Source of the DNA: Bacteroidota bacterium
GTDB lineage: Bacteria > Bacteroidota > Bacteroidia > Chitinophagales > Chitinophagaceae
Assembly (NCBI GenBank): GCA_026391455.1
Contig: JAPLEH010000073.1
Location: 25,396-89,395 of the forward strand
Direction: 5' to 3'
Length of the DNA: 64,000 bases
Part shown: piece after piece, positions 9,709 through 17,493 of the stretch
How the letters are laid out: each line of letters starts with the position of its first letter
Position numbering within the stretch: position 1 is the stretch's first letter
Notes under the pieces: model-generated
The model's database searches: none
Told to the model about the DNA's origin: nothing
Seen by the model: only the letters and a program-made list of their open reading frames with translations
Program-made: the position numbers and the translations under genes

Positions 9709-10050
9709 ATGAGACGAGATATTTTCCAGGCTATAGCAGACCCCACCCGGCGGGCCATCATCAGTCTTATCGCATTACATGCCATGACACCCAATGCCAT
9801 CGCCGAAAATTTTAATACCACCCGGCAGGCTATTTCCAAGCATCTCCGTATTCTCACCGAATGTGATCTGGTAAAGCAAAGCCAGGAAGGACGGGAGATA
9901 CACTACTCACTTGAAATTGAAAAAATGAAAGAAATTGACAAATGGCTGAACCAGTTCCGAAAGATATGGGAGACCCGGTTCAACCAGCTTGATATCGTAT
10001 TAGCAAACCTGGCCGCCGAAAGGAAGGCCCTTAAAAAACAAAAAAAATGA
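9709..10050 (+). CDS. ArsR-family winged-helix transcriptional regulator
   Basis: A 113-residue protein with the ArsR winged-helix pattern: [27 protein letters not shown], the recognition helix [20 protein letters not shown], and the wing [11 protein letters not shown]. No Cys-rich metal site is visible, so it belongs to the non-metal SdpR-like type usually paired with AHSA1 proteins. It overlaps the next gene by ATGA (10047-10050), implying translational coupling. A TTG/TAnnTTTG promoter and a 16-bp inverted repeat lie immediately upstream, so autorepression is likely. Ligand unknown. Confidence 0.9.
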   Translation: MRRDIFQAIADPTRRAIISLIALHAMTPNAIAENFNTTRQAISKHLRILTECDLVKQSQEGREIHYSLEIEKMKEIDKWLNQFRKIWETRFNQLDIVLANLAAERKALKKQKK

Positions 10051-10550
10051 CAAACAATCTTTTCTTCGACTTTACGGTGGACAAAGCCGCAAAAACCATT
10101 TATATCACCCGCGAATTTGCAGCAGATCAGGACCTGGTATGGGATGCATTTACAAAAGCCGAGCTGCTGGACCAATGGGTGGCTCCTGCACCGTTTACCA
10201 GCCGGACCAAGTACATGGATTTTAAAGTTGGGGGTAAACGCTTTTATGCCATGGTAAGCCCGGAAGGACAGGAGCGCTGGGCCTTGCAGGAGTACAGGTC
10301 CATCAATCCTAAGACCCATTTCACCATGTATAATGCCTTTGCTGATAAAGACGGGAATCCTGACCCCACGGGTTCGGATTGGGATTATCAATTCAGCGAG
10401 GTAAATGGTATCACTACAGTGAAGATCACTGTTTACAACGAATCATTTGAACGTATGGAAAGCCTGATGGAAGGATTCAAGGCCGGATTCACGATGTCAA
10501 TTACGAACCTGGAAAACCTGCTTGCCACATTATCACAGCAAGGGTCGTGA
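10047..10550 (+). CDS. SRPBCC / AHSA1-type protein
   Basis: A 167-residue protein with the START-like fold of the AHSA1 group: an N-terminal strand '[17 protein letters not shown]', '[11 protein letters not shown]', '[17 protein letters not shown]' and a C-terminal helix '[22 protein letters not shown]'. These proteins have a hydrophobic cavity and are often co-transcribed with ArsR regulators; substrates are unknown. The start overlaps the regulator's stop by 4 nt. The DUF1801 gene follows 39 nt downstream, probably in the same transcript. Confidence 0.88.
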   Translation: MTNNLFFDFTVDKAAKTIYITREFAADQDLVWDAFTKAELLDQWVAPAPFTSRTKYMDFKVGGKRFYAMVSPEGQERWALQEYRSINPKTHFTMYNAFADKDGNPDPTGSDWDYQFSEVNGITTVKITVYNESFERMESLMEGFKAGFTMSITNLENLLATLSQQGS

Positions 10551-10589
10551 TTATATATACACCGATACAATTATGTAATTCCTTTTTGT

Positions 10590-11015
10590 ATGACAGTAAA
10601 AAAACAGATCAGCGACTATATTGCTTCCCAGCCTGACGCCAAGCGCATGGATATGCAGGCATTGCACGAGCAGCTATTGAAGGCGATGCCAAAATGCAGA
10701 TTATGGTTTCTGGATGGAAAGGACAGCAACAATAAAACCGTATCTAATCCTAATATTGGCTATGGATTATATACGATCCGCTATGCAGATGGAAGCGAAA
10801 AACCATTTTATCAGGTGGGACTGAGTGCCAATACAAGCGGTATTTCCGTGTATATCATGGGACTGAAGGATAAGGACTATCTCCCCAAAACGTATGGCAA
10901 AAAGATTGGCAAAGCCAGTGTAACGGGGTATTGTATTAAATTCAAGTCATTAAAAGATATAGACAGCAAGGTATTGCTGGATGCTGTAAAGGCGGGTGTT
11001 AAAGCTACCAGCTAA
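10590..11015 (+). CDS. DUF1801 domain protein
   Basis: A 141-residue soluble protein with a DUF1801/YdhG-like layout: an N-terminal helix (QISDYIASQPDAKR), 'GYGLYTIRYADGSEKPFYQVGLSANTSG' split by strands, 'YLPKTYGKKIGKASVTGYCIKFKSLKDID' and a C-terminal helix. Biochemical function is unknown. ArsR, AHSA1 and DUF1801 genes are often neighbours, which supports a shared unit here. A strong palindrome (11024-11043) just after the stop may end the transcript. Confidence 0.75.
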   Translation: MTVKKQISDYIASQPDAKRMDMQALHEQLLKAMPKCRLWFLDGKDSNNKTVSNPNIGYGLYTIRYADGSEKPFYQVGLSANTSGISVYIMGLKDKDYLPKTYGKKIGKASVTGYCIKFKSLKDIDSKVLLDAVKAGVKATS

Positions 11016-11023
11016 TCTAATTA

Positions 11024-11083
11024 CCCCGGGCTTAAGCCCGGGGCAATTAGCTGAAGCCCGGGGCAATTAGCTTCAGCCCGGGG
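11024..11083. repeat. GC-rich palindrome plus two 20-bp direct repeats
   Basis: CCCCGGGC-TTAA-GCCCGGGG (11024-11043) is a perfect 8-bp stem with a TTAA loop. Next come two 20-nt units (11041-11060, 11061-11080) of the form gggcaattagcTnnAGCCCg, one with GA and one with TC in the middle. The core (GGGC-TTnA-GCCC) resembles the hairpins of the 9-kb and 25-kb arrays. It has no T-tract, so it is not a classic terminator. Confidence 0.7.
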
Positions 11084-11136
11084 CCGTATATTATTTCATA
11101 TTATCCGATACATTTACATAAGCAATCGCTTTCCCC

Positions 11137-11520
11137 ATGTCCACCCACCGCCTCCATACCATATTGAACTATTGCATTGCCACCATTTGGCTTGCCAATG
11201 GCCTTTTTTGTAAAGTGCTGAACCTCGTGCCCCGACACCAGCAGATCGTGGGGCGAATAGTGGGAGAACAATTTGCCCGGCCCCTCACATTGGGTATCGG
11301 TATTGCAGAAATGGGAATGGCCATATGGATTTTAAGTGGCATCAAGTCCCGACTCAACGCACTGGCCCAGATTGTGGTGGTGGCTGTCATGAACATCATG
11401 GAATATTTTTTGGTGCCAGACCTGCTGCTCTGGGGGAAATTCAATTCCCTGTTTGCCTTGTTGCTTATTTTAGTAGTATATTTCAATGAGTTTCATCTGA
11501 AAAAAAATAAACGGCTTTGA
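11137..11520 (+). CDS. DoxX-like small membrane protein
   Basis: 127 residues with about four hydrophobic helices (near 8-25, 45-68, 73-95 and 100-118) and a basic C-terminal tail, matching the DoxX-like family by length and pattern (IWLANGLFCKVLNLVPRHQQIV, LTLGIGIAEMGMAIWILSG). Role unknown; related proteins are linked to redox or membrane functions. It overlaps the next gene (the final A of its TGA stop starts the ATG at 11520). It heads a four-gene operon with DUF2071, methyltransferase-like and membrane proteins. A TACATTTA element lies shortly upstream, one base off the -7 consensus. Confidence 0.75.
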   Translation: MSTHRLHTILNYCIATIWLANGLFCKVLNLVPRHQQIVGRIVGEQFARPLTLGIGIAEMGMAIWILSGIKSRLNALAQIVVVAVMNIMEYFLVPDLLLWGKFNSLFALLLILVVYFNEFHLKKNKRL

Positions 11521-12257
11521 TGTTTTCTTTTTTAAAAAATCACCCCTTCGCTGTGGAGGCATTTTTTGAAAGCTCGATGGTGCTTACGTTTGCCGTTCCA
11601 AAAGCTGAGTTAGCAAATATGATCCCCGAATGTTTGCAACTGGATACTTTTCAGGACGAATGGGCATTTCTGGCCATTGCCATGGTACAAACAAAAGATT
11701 TACGTCCCAAAGGATTTCCAAAATTCATGGGCAACGATTTTTTTCTGATCGGCTATCGGGTATTTGTGCGTTACACCACCAATGCAGGGAAAAACTACCG
11801 GGGGCTGTACATACTAAAATCGGAGACCAATAAAAAGAAAATGGAATTCATGGGAAACATATTCACCCATTATAATTATACTACCACCGATATACAAAAA
11901 ACGGAAGACGATCGCTCAATGAGCATATCCTCCGTGCGTTCTGATTTTCGTTTGCAGATAGGATTGTCTCAGGAGAATGTGTCACTGCCGGAGAACTCGC
12001 CCTTTACTGACTGGAAAGAAGCCCGGCGTTTTGCAGGACCGTTGCCCTTTACCTTTACATTCAATAAAGAAAAGAAGGAAGTATTAATTATTGAAGGCGT
12101 ACGGGAACATTGGGTGCCGGAGCCCGTGAGTGTAACAGGCTATGAGTTTGGCTTTTTGAAAACGCTTGGGCTTCGCAACCCGGTATTGGCCAATGCTTTT
12201 ATTATAAAAAACATTCCCTATTATTGGAAAAAAGGAAAAATCGAAAAGTGGAAATAA
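11520..12257 (+). CDS. DUF2071 family protein
   Basis: 245 residues from ATG 11520; an in-frame TTG lies one codon upstream. The pattern is that of DUF2071/YqjF-like proteins: an N-terminal 'LTFAVPKAELANMIPECLQLDTFQDEWAFLAIAMV', then 'GYRVFVRYTTNAGKNYRGLYILKSET' and 'FAGPLPFTFTFNKEKKEVLIIEGVREHWVP', each broken by loops. It has an acetoacetate-decarboxylase-like beta architecture in known families, but no catalytic residues can be assigned here. No membrane segment is seen. It overlaps the following methyltransferase-like gene by 34 nt, so the two are probably translated together. Confidence 0.78.
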   Translation: MFSFLKNHPFAVEAFFESSMVLTFAVPKAELANMIPECLQLDTFQDEWAFLAIAMVQTKDLRPKGFPKFMGNDFFLIGYRVFVRYTTNAGKNYRGLYILKSETNKKKMEFMGNIFTHYNYTTTDIQKTEDDRSMSISSVRSDFRLQIGLSQENVSLPENSPFTDWKEARRFAGPLPFTFTFNKEKKEVLIIEGVREHWVPEPVSVTGYEFGFLKTLGLRNPVLANAFIIKNIPYYWKKGKIEKWK

Positions 12258-12997
12258 AGCGGCGACATTTTCAGGGCGTACTGAATATATTAAGTTTCAA
12301 CCGGCACTTTTATGTCTATGGTCTGTTGACATTGACACTCATCACGGTCAGTAAGTTTATTTTTTCCTGGCCAGACATTTGGTATTGGATCATCGTTGCA
12401 GCCTTTATATACGGGCTGTTTATGCCACTGATCATTTCTGCATATGTGTATGATTTTTCCGGGTTTTACCAGTTCGACTGGTTGAAGAATATGAAACTGG
12501 AGGATCGTAAAGGAATGCTGAATCTGAATATCAATGCAGGATTTGATGAGACTAGTTATATCATTAAAAGTATATTGCCTGAATCCAACCTTCAGGTGTA
12601 TGATTTTTACAATGCACAACAGCATACAGAACCGGCCATCATCCGGGCCAGAAAGGTGAGCCATGTTTATCCCAACACCATGCAGATCAGTTCAGCATCC
12701 ATTCCGTTGGCTGATCACCTGGCGGAAAATATATTTCTAATCTCTGCCATTCACGAAATACGCCATCATTCGGAACGGGTACAATTTTTAAAGGAATGCC
12801 GCCGGGTGTGTAAGCCACATGGTAAAGTCATAATGGTGGAACATTTACGGGACTTTCCAAATTTTTTGGCATTTACCATCGGGTTTACGCATTTTTTCTC
12901 CCGTAATACCTGGGTGAAGGCTTTTAAAGAGGCAGGGTTTACCTCCATTGAGCAAACCCGTTTTACCCCCTTTATGTCCATTTTTAAATGCAGCTGA
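12224..12997 (+). CDS. Membrane-anchored methyltransferase-like protein
   Basis: 257 residues. Two hydrophobic helices (about 28-48 and 52-73) come first, then a class I methyltransferase-like domain. Late motifs are good: 'AENIFLISAIHEIRHHSERVQFLKECRRVCKPHG' in sections and 'KVIMVEHLRDFPNF', followed by 'WVKAFKEAGF'. The glycine-rich SAM motif I is poor, with 'LNINAGFDETS' where a GxGxG loop is expected, so SAM binding or activity may be altered. The start at 12224 overlaps the previous gene; the next Met lies after the membrane helices. It probably acts on a lipid or quinone at the membrane (inference). Confidence 0.65.
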   Translation: MEKRKNRKVEIKRRHFQGVLNILSFNRHFYVYGLLTLTLITVSKFIFSWPDIWYWIIVAAFIYGLFMPLIISAYVYDFSGFYQFDWLKNMKLEDRKGMLNLNINAGFDETSYIIKSILPESNLQVYDFYNAQQHTEPAIIRARKVSHVYPNTMQISSASIPLADHLAENIFLISAIHEIRHHSERVQFLKECRRVCKPHGKVIMVEHLRDFPNFLAFTIGFTHFFSRNTWVKAFKEAGFTSIEQTRFTPFMSIFKCS

Positions 12998-12999
12998 TA

Positions 13000-13395
13000 A
13001 TGGAAATACACCTGAAAATAATTGGGATACTACTGATTGCTCTGGCATTGCTGCACGGGGTTTTCCCCAGGTATTTTCAATGGGGGAGCGAGTTGCGTAA
13101 GCTGAGCCTGATCAACCGGCAAATGATGATCGTGCATACTTTTTTCATTGCCGTTACCGTTTTTTTGATGGGATTACTTTGTATCACGTCAGCCGCTGCA
13201 TTGATTGAAACGGACCTGGGAAAAAGAATATCCCTGGGGTTGGGCTTTTTTTGGGTAGTCAGGTTCTTTATCCAGTTTTTCGGTTATTCGTCTGCACTCT
13301 GGAAGGGTAAAAAATTTGAAACGATCATGCATGTATGTTTTACCTTTCTCTGGGTCTATTTAAGTGTGATATTTCTGGCAGTTTATTTTCGGTAA
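13000..13395 (+). CDS. Small integral membrane protein, last gene of the DoxX-DUF2071 operon
   Basis: 131 residues from ATG 13000, two bases after the previous stop (TGATAATG); an in-frame ATG at 12988 would add four residues. Four hydrophobic segments are visible: near the start (LKIIGILLIALALLHGVF), near 50-70, near 80-100 and at the C-terminus. It has no recognised domain. The tight spacing places it in the same operon as the methyltransferase-like protein, hinting at a shared membrane substrate or complex. Confidence 0.7.
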   Translation: MEIHLKIIGILLIALALLHGVFPRYFQWGSELRKLSLINRQMMIVHTFFIAVTVFLMGLLCITSAAALIETDLGKRISLGLGFFWVVRFFIQFFGYSSALWKGKKFETIMHVCFTFLWVYLSVIFLAVYFR

Positions 13396-13492
13396 GCATG
13401 GTATGATTCAATTTTTAGTATGGGCATTTTACATTCATATTTCATACCAAAATCTCTATTTTATTTCAACATATTCGTAAACTAAAAACGTA

Positions 13493-13500
13493 TATTTTTG
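13493..13500 (+). promoter_or_regulatory. Putative -7 element (TATTTTTG) of the sensor gene
   Basis: TATTTTTG matches TAnnTTTG and lies 39 nt before the ATG at 13540. No exact TTG is found at the expected -33 distance, so confidence is moderate. Confidence 0.5.
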
Positions 13501-13539
13501 GGACTTTAGCTATATCGCTTCCTGATATTAACTGATATT

Positions 13540-15294
13540 ATGATAAAAATAGTCTGGGCCCTTGCGCTGTTGGTAATTTCCATAGGAGGGAAGGCTCAAT
13601 CCGATACCCTCAAAAATGGTGAGGCCCGGCAATCCATTACTCATATTGCGGTTTTAGCCGACAGTAATTTTTCATTCAGCCGGGTACTGACAGACACTAC
13701 GCTTCCCTTTCGTGATACCAACCGGTTGTCTTTCCACTCCACCGGCATTTACTGGATCCGCCTGCATATAGACAATCCCTCCGGCTACGGGGGCAACTAC
13801 ACCCTTTATACACAGCCCTTTCTCGATAATACCGTTTATTGTTTTAACAAGGATGAGAATAGATGGATCGAAACCCGCACCGGCGCATTGGTACATCCCA
13901 AAGCCCGGTTATTTGGCCTTGCCGCCTGCACTATAGAAGGAGGTAAACGAAATGCTATTTATATCCGGGTGAATATTTCCCGGCTTGGTACATTCTCCAA
14001 TACTGTAAAAGCCCGGTTCGGCATAGAAAAAGAAGCCATCACCCAAAAAAATGAACAACAAAGCTGGGCCTTTTGCCTGACCACCATTTTACTGGTATTG
14101 CTGTTTTTACTCTACAATGCCATTGTTTACCTGAACACCAAAGACAGGGCCTATTTGTATTACCTGCTCATACAGATCGGCGGCATCTTATATATCGCCG
14201 GCAATTTCCGGGTATTCAATTACCTGATTTCCTGGCAGAATATTAATCCCTGGATTTCACCATCTGGAAATATCCATTACTATCATTTGAATTTATATAT
14301 CGAAAGGCTGGGCATGGTTCTGGCCATTTCTTCTTATGTGCAGTTTACCCGCAGCTACCTGCAAACACGGCTGCACCTGCCCGGGCTGGATAAACTAATG
14401 CGGTACCTGCTTTATGGCTGGATACTTTTTGAACTGATTCATAACACCGTCAGCTTTTCAAAGCTCGCTTACCTGGATATCTATACCTCCCTGTATTCTA
14501 ACCTGACCATGGTTACACAGCTGCTGCTGATTATTACCGCAGCAGTTCTTTCAGTAAGCAGGGGTGTGTACACCGCTAAATATTTTTTATGGACCAACCT
14601 CACCAGCATTCTTCTGCTGATTATACTGGCGGGCTATTATATGTTTATCCAGAATGGGGTTCGTATTGTATGGTTGCCTTGTGTGGCTATTATCAGCCAG
14701 GCCGTTTTATTTTCAATGGCCCTGGTAGCCCGCCTGCGCATGATACGCAACGATTTCGACTATACCCAAAAGGAAGCGGAACAACTGAAAAACGATATAG
14801 AGTTATTGCAGGAACAGCATATGCAGTTAACCGACGAACACCAGCAAATCTCAGCCGCTATCGCAAAGGAAAAAAGCCGCAACGAATCATTGGAAGATAA
14901 ACTGGCTGCCAATAACCGTCAGCTTGCGTCTGCCACGCTTTACATTGTACAAAAAAATGAATTGCTGGTACAATTGAAAAACCATATCCAGAAGCTGGGG
15001 CGTCAAATTCCGAATAAAAGCAAAGACCTGCTGAATATTGAAAGCAATCTGCTGCATAACCAGTTTCTGGAAAATGACTGGGAGAAATTCAAACTCCATT
15101 TCGAAGAAGTGCATCCGCGTTTCTTTGAAGAGTTGAAGGCGAAATATCCCAATATCACTTCCTATGAAACCCGGCTTTGTGCTTATCTCCACATGAACCT
15201 TTCCACCAAAGAGATTGCCGGCCTGCTCAGCATTGACCCTGCCAGTGTTCGCAGGGCTAAAACGAGACTCAATAGGAAAATGAATAGTATATAG
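13540..15294 (+). CDS. 7TM-DISM membrane sensor with cytoplasmic coiled coil and LuxR-like HTH (copy B)
   Basis: 584 residues. In order: a signal peptide (to GGKAQ), a periplasmic DISM-type beta domain (about 25-165, with YWIRLHIDNPS and IYIRVNIS), seven hydrophobic helices (about 180-395), a long coiled coil (about 405-500, rich in Q, E and K), and a C-terminal helix-turn-helix (TKEIAGLLSIDPASVRRAKTRL, residues about 555-578). It therefore appears to sense outside and bind DNA directly, a one-component regulator with no kinase domain. The surface-protein remnant and the secreted 340-residue protein follow on the same strand, so they are its likely targets. The broken copy at 2363-2812 has the same position in cassette A. 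Confidence 0.85.
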   Translation: MIKIVWALALLVISIGGKAQSDTLKNGEARQSITHIAVLADSNFSFSRVLTDTTLPFRDTNRLSFHSTGIYWIRLHIDNPSGYGGNYTLYTQPFLDNTVYCFNKDENRWIETRTGALVHPKARLFGLAACTIEGGKRNAIYIRVNISRLGTFSNTVKARFGIEKEAITQKNEQQSWAFCLTTILLVLLFLLYNAIVYLNTKDRAYLYYLLIQIGGILYIAGNFRVFNYLISWQNINPWISPSGNIHYYHLNLYIERLGMVLAISSYVQFTRSYLQTRLHLPGLDKLMRYLLYGWILFELIHNTVSFSKLAYLDIYTSLYSNLTMVTQLLLIITAAVLSVSRGVYTAKYFLWTNLTSILLLIILAGYYMFIQNGVRIVWLPCVAIISQAVLFSMALVARLRMIRNDFDYTQKEAEQLKNDIELLQEQHMQLTDEHQQISAAIAKEKSRNESLEDKLAANNRQLASATLYIVQKNELLVQLKNHIQKLGRQIPNKSKDLLNIESNLLHNQFLENDWEKFKLHFEEVHPRFFEELKAKYPNITSYETRLCAYLHMNLSTKEIAGLLSIDPASVRRAKTRLNRKMNSI

Positions 15295-15519
15295 TGAATG
15301 GTCAAAGGGCATTTGTGAATCTGCATGCCGGCAGGTTCACAATTCTCAACTGCCCAGCCCCTTCAATTCACCAACTCAGATACTTTCCCTTAAAAGAACT
15401 AATTCTTTCCTGAATATCAATCGTTTAATCCGCCTGTCCATACTTTGTCCATACCCATTATTTGGGTAAGTGCAACCGATAGAATTGTTTTAGGTACTGA
15501 TCAGTAATCAATGCCTGGT

Positions 15520-16035
15520 ATGAAAAAACGACGCCCTTTCCACTCTGGTTTTCTGTTTGTAGCAAGCCTTTCTTTTGTCCGGCAAAATGTGGGTATCGGT
15601 ACTATGCGTTCCGACAGCACCGCCCCGCCCGACCTGAAGAGTACCGGCAAGGGGTTGCTGATACCCCGCATGACCCGGTCGCAACGAATGACTATTGTCA
15701 ACCGGGCCGGCGGATTACAGGTATTTCAGACCGATATACCGGTTCTCTTAACGGGACAAAATGCAAACCTCCACACCGGAGCTAAACCAGGTGGAAGCAA
15801 CGGATCCACGACCACCTATTTTGTATCAGGAGTTTTTGGTATGCAAATTAATTGGGAGCATAAAGCAGGTGGGGGCAGTGGCTCCCCCTGCATCTTTATA
15901 GACGATACCAAGGCAGGTAATTTACTGATTCGTTCTTCCGGCGGGCAAGTATACCAGACAACTGGTACCGATTGGTGCAGCCATAATGGAAGCGAATCCC
16001 TTTGCCAGTGCGTCATTAGGGGGTTGCTTTTTTAA
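15520..16035 (+). pseudogene. Reduced NVGIGT surface protein (copy B)
   Basis: An open frame of 171 residues from ATG 15520 (or 174 from 15511) that matches the start of the 812-residue protein at 3005-5443. Shared blocks are NVGIGT, the DSTA..D(L/V)KS region, KG(L/F)LIPRMT and GGLQVFQTD. After that it keeps only fragments, including a counterpart of 'IF.ND...NLLVRS.GG', with large deletions. Over 75% of the length is missing, as are the later VGIGTTTP blocks. The signal peptide is also poor (FHSGFLFVASLSFVRQ). It is probably a deletion remnant, although the frame remains open. Confidence 0.65.
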
Positions 16036-16134
16036 AAGAATATAAAATGAGCTCAACACCGGATACCGATTTTATTTTTTTACATTTTTAATTATAAACT
16101 GTTAACCATTGCCTTATCCTTTTATTTAAACAAC

Positions 16135-17157
16135 ATGAAACGTATGAAGAAAAAAACAATCCTCACCAGCGTGCTGGCTTTTACCTGCTGGATGCTTGCG
16201 GCACAAAATAATTTTGTAATCACTGCAGCGGATATGCCCGCTCCGGAAAAGGATCAGGAGGTAAGGGTGTATGCCAATAATGCAAAGATCAGATCAGTTG
16301 CCACCGGCAATTTTGGTCAAAAAGATTTTTCTCTTCTCGGTGAAGGAACACCTACCCCCATGAATTATTTTACCACAGGTGAATCGCTGTTTACCGAGGC
16401 TGGTATGGAACTGGCCCGCACAACGGAGAAGAAATTTGTGCCCGGGTTTGTCTATAAATATTCCGCAGTATTGGATTTTAAGGAGCAGGGAATTGAAGAA
16501 GCCGGTATTATGGTGCCGGCGCAAAGCTATCCGCTTACTCCTTTTACCGGCAAAGCCACCGACCACCTCGATATTCCGGAGCAGCAGTATATACTCGACG
16601 AACCCAAAACGCTGATCGAATTTCCGATGGAGGAAGGCAGTGCCTGGCAATCGGAAAGCCGCCGTGTGGTTGACTTTACGCTTACCGTGGGAGCATATGG
16701 ATTATCAGCAGTACCCGCACAGCATGTATGGACTGTTTACCGCGAAGAAAAAATTACCGGCTATGGAAAGATACGGGTCTATCATCCGGACGGGCCCAGT
16801 GAATACTATGAAGTATTGAAAAGTGAAATAACAGAGTATGCAATTGATAGCTTTTACCTCAACGGACAAGCCGCCCCGGATGCCTTACTGAAAGCATTTG
16901 GTGCCAGGCAGGGTCAAAAGATTACGATCGATAACCGGGTAAATTTTTACCGGAAGGGGAGTTTCACCTATTTACTCTCGCTTTACTTTGGAAATATTCC
17001 ATTTCAGGGTGAAGCAGTGAATATCATTGCAGATATGGAAGTGGAACGACCAGCGGAGAAAGATGATGAAAAAGAGGATGAGGATAAAGAAGATAATACT
17101 GATGCCATTCCTGTTGCCTCCCGGATGAGTATTCGGCCACGGGGAAGCTTGCAATGA
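16135..17157 (+). CDS. Secreted protein of unknown function (copy B), paralog of 5636-6556
   Basis: 340 residues with a signal peptide (KKKTILTSVLAFTCWMLAAQ); ATG 16144 is an alternative start. It is similar along its length to the 306-residue protein of copy A, including the near-invariant VPAQHVWTVYREEKITGYGK block and the 'NFYRKG.F..LL.LYFG' end. It carries an extra acidic/low-complexity tail (residues about 305-340, KDDEKEDEDKEDN) absent in copy A. Only 99 nt separate it from the reduced surface-protein frame. Family unknown; localisation is outside the cytoplasm by signal peptide. A strong hairpin terminator lies about 290 nt downstream. Confidence 0.75.
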   Translation: MKRMKKKTILTSVLAFTCWMLAAQNNFVITAADMPAPEKDQEVRVYANNAKIRSVATGNFGQKDFSLLGEGTPTPMNYFTTGESLFTEAGMELARTTEKKFVPGFVYKYSAVLDFKEQGIEEAGIMVPAQSYPLTPFTGKATDHLDIPEQQYILDEPKTLIEFPMEEGSAWQSESRRVVDFTLTVGAYGLSAVPAQHVWTVYREEKITGYGKIRVYHPDGPSEYYEVLKSEITEYAIDSFYLNGQAAPDALLKAFGARQGQKITIDNRVNFYRKGSFTYLLSLYFGNIPFQGEAVNIIADMEVERPAEKDDEKEDEDKEDNTDAIPVASRMSIRPRGSLQ

Positions 17158-17442
17158 GAATACCGGGGGCCTGAACACCTGCTGACCAGATGGTGAATCA
17201 TTGAGCTGTCAGCTCATTTTATTTCAATAAACCTTATCCTTTTAATATAGCCATTTGGTCGGCTGGTGCTGCTTTCCCCTGTAACGACAGGGCGCATTTA
17301 CAAACCTGTTATCGGAATATTTGCCTGGCAAAGTTGAAATTCACCACATTATAAATATGGTTTGAATTATGATGAGAGAAGGAAGCTGATACTGTAAAAG
17401 TTTAATCGGTCCCTTGAACATTCTTCATGGAAGTATAAGCAA

Positions 17443-17475
17443 AAAAATACCGGGCTGTAATGGCCCGGTATTTTT
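17443..17475. terminator. Bidirectional intrinsic terminator
   Basis: A 13-bp stem (AAAAATACCGGGC / GCCCGGTATTTTT) with a 7-nt loop lies between convergent genes. A and T tracts on the two sides let it serve both the 16135-17157 gene and the subtilase. The rest of the 17158-17493 gap holds no gene. Confidence 0.85.
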
Positions 17476-17493
17476 ATTTTTTCCGTTATTGAT

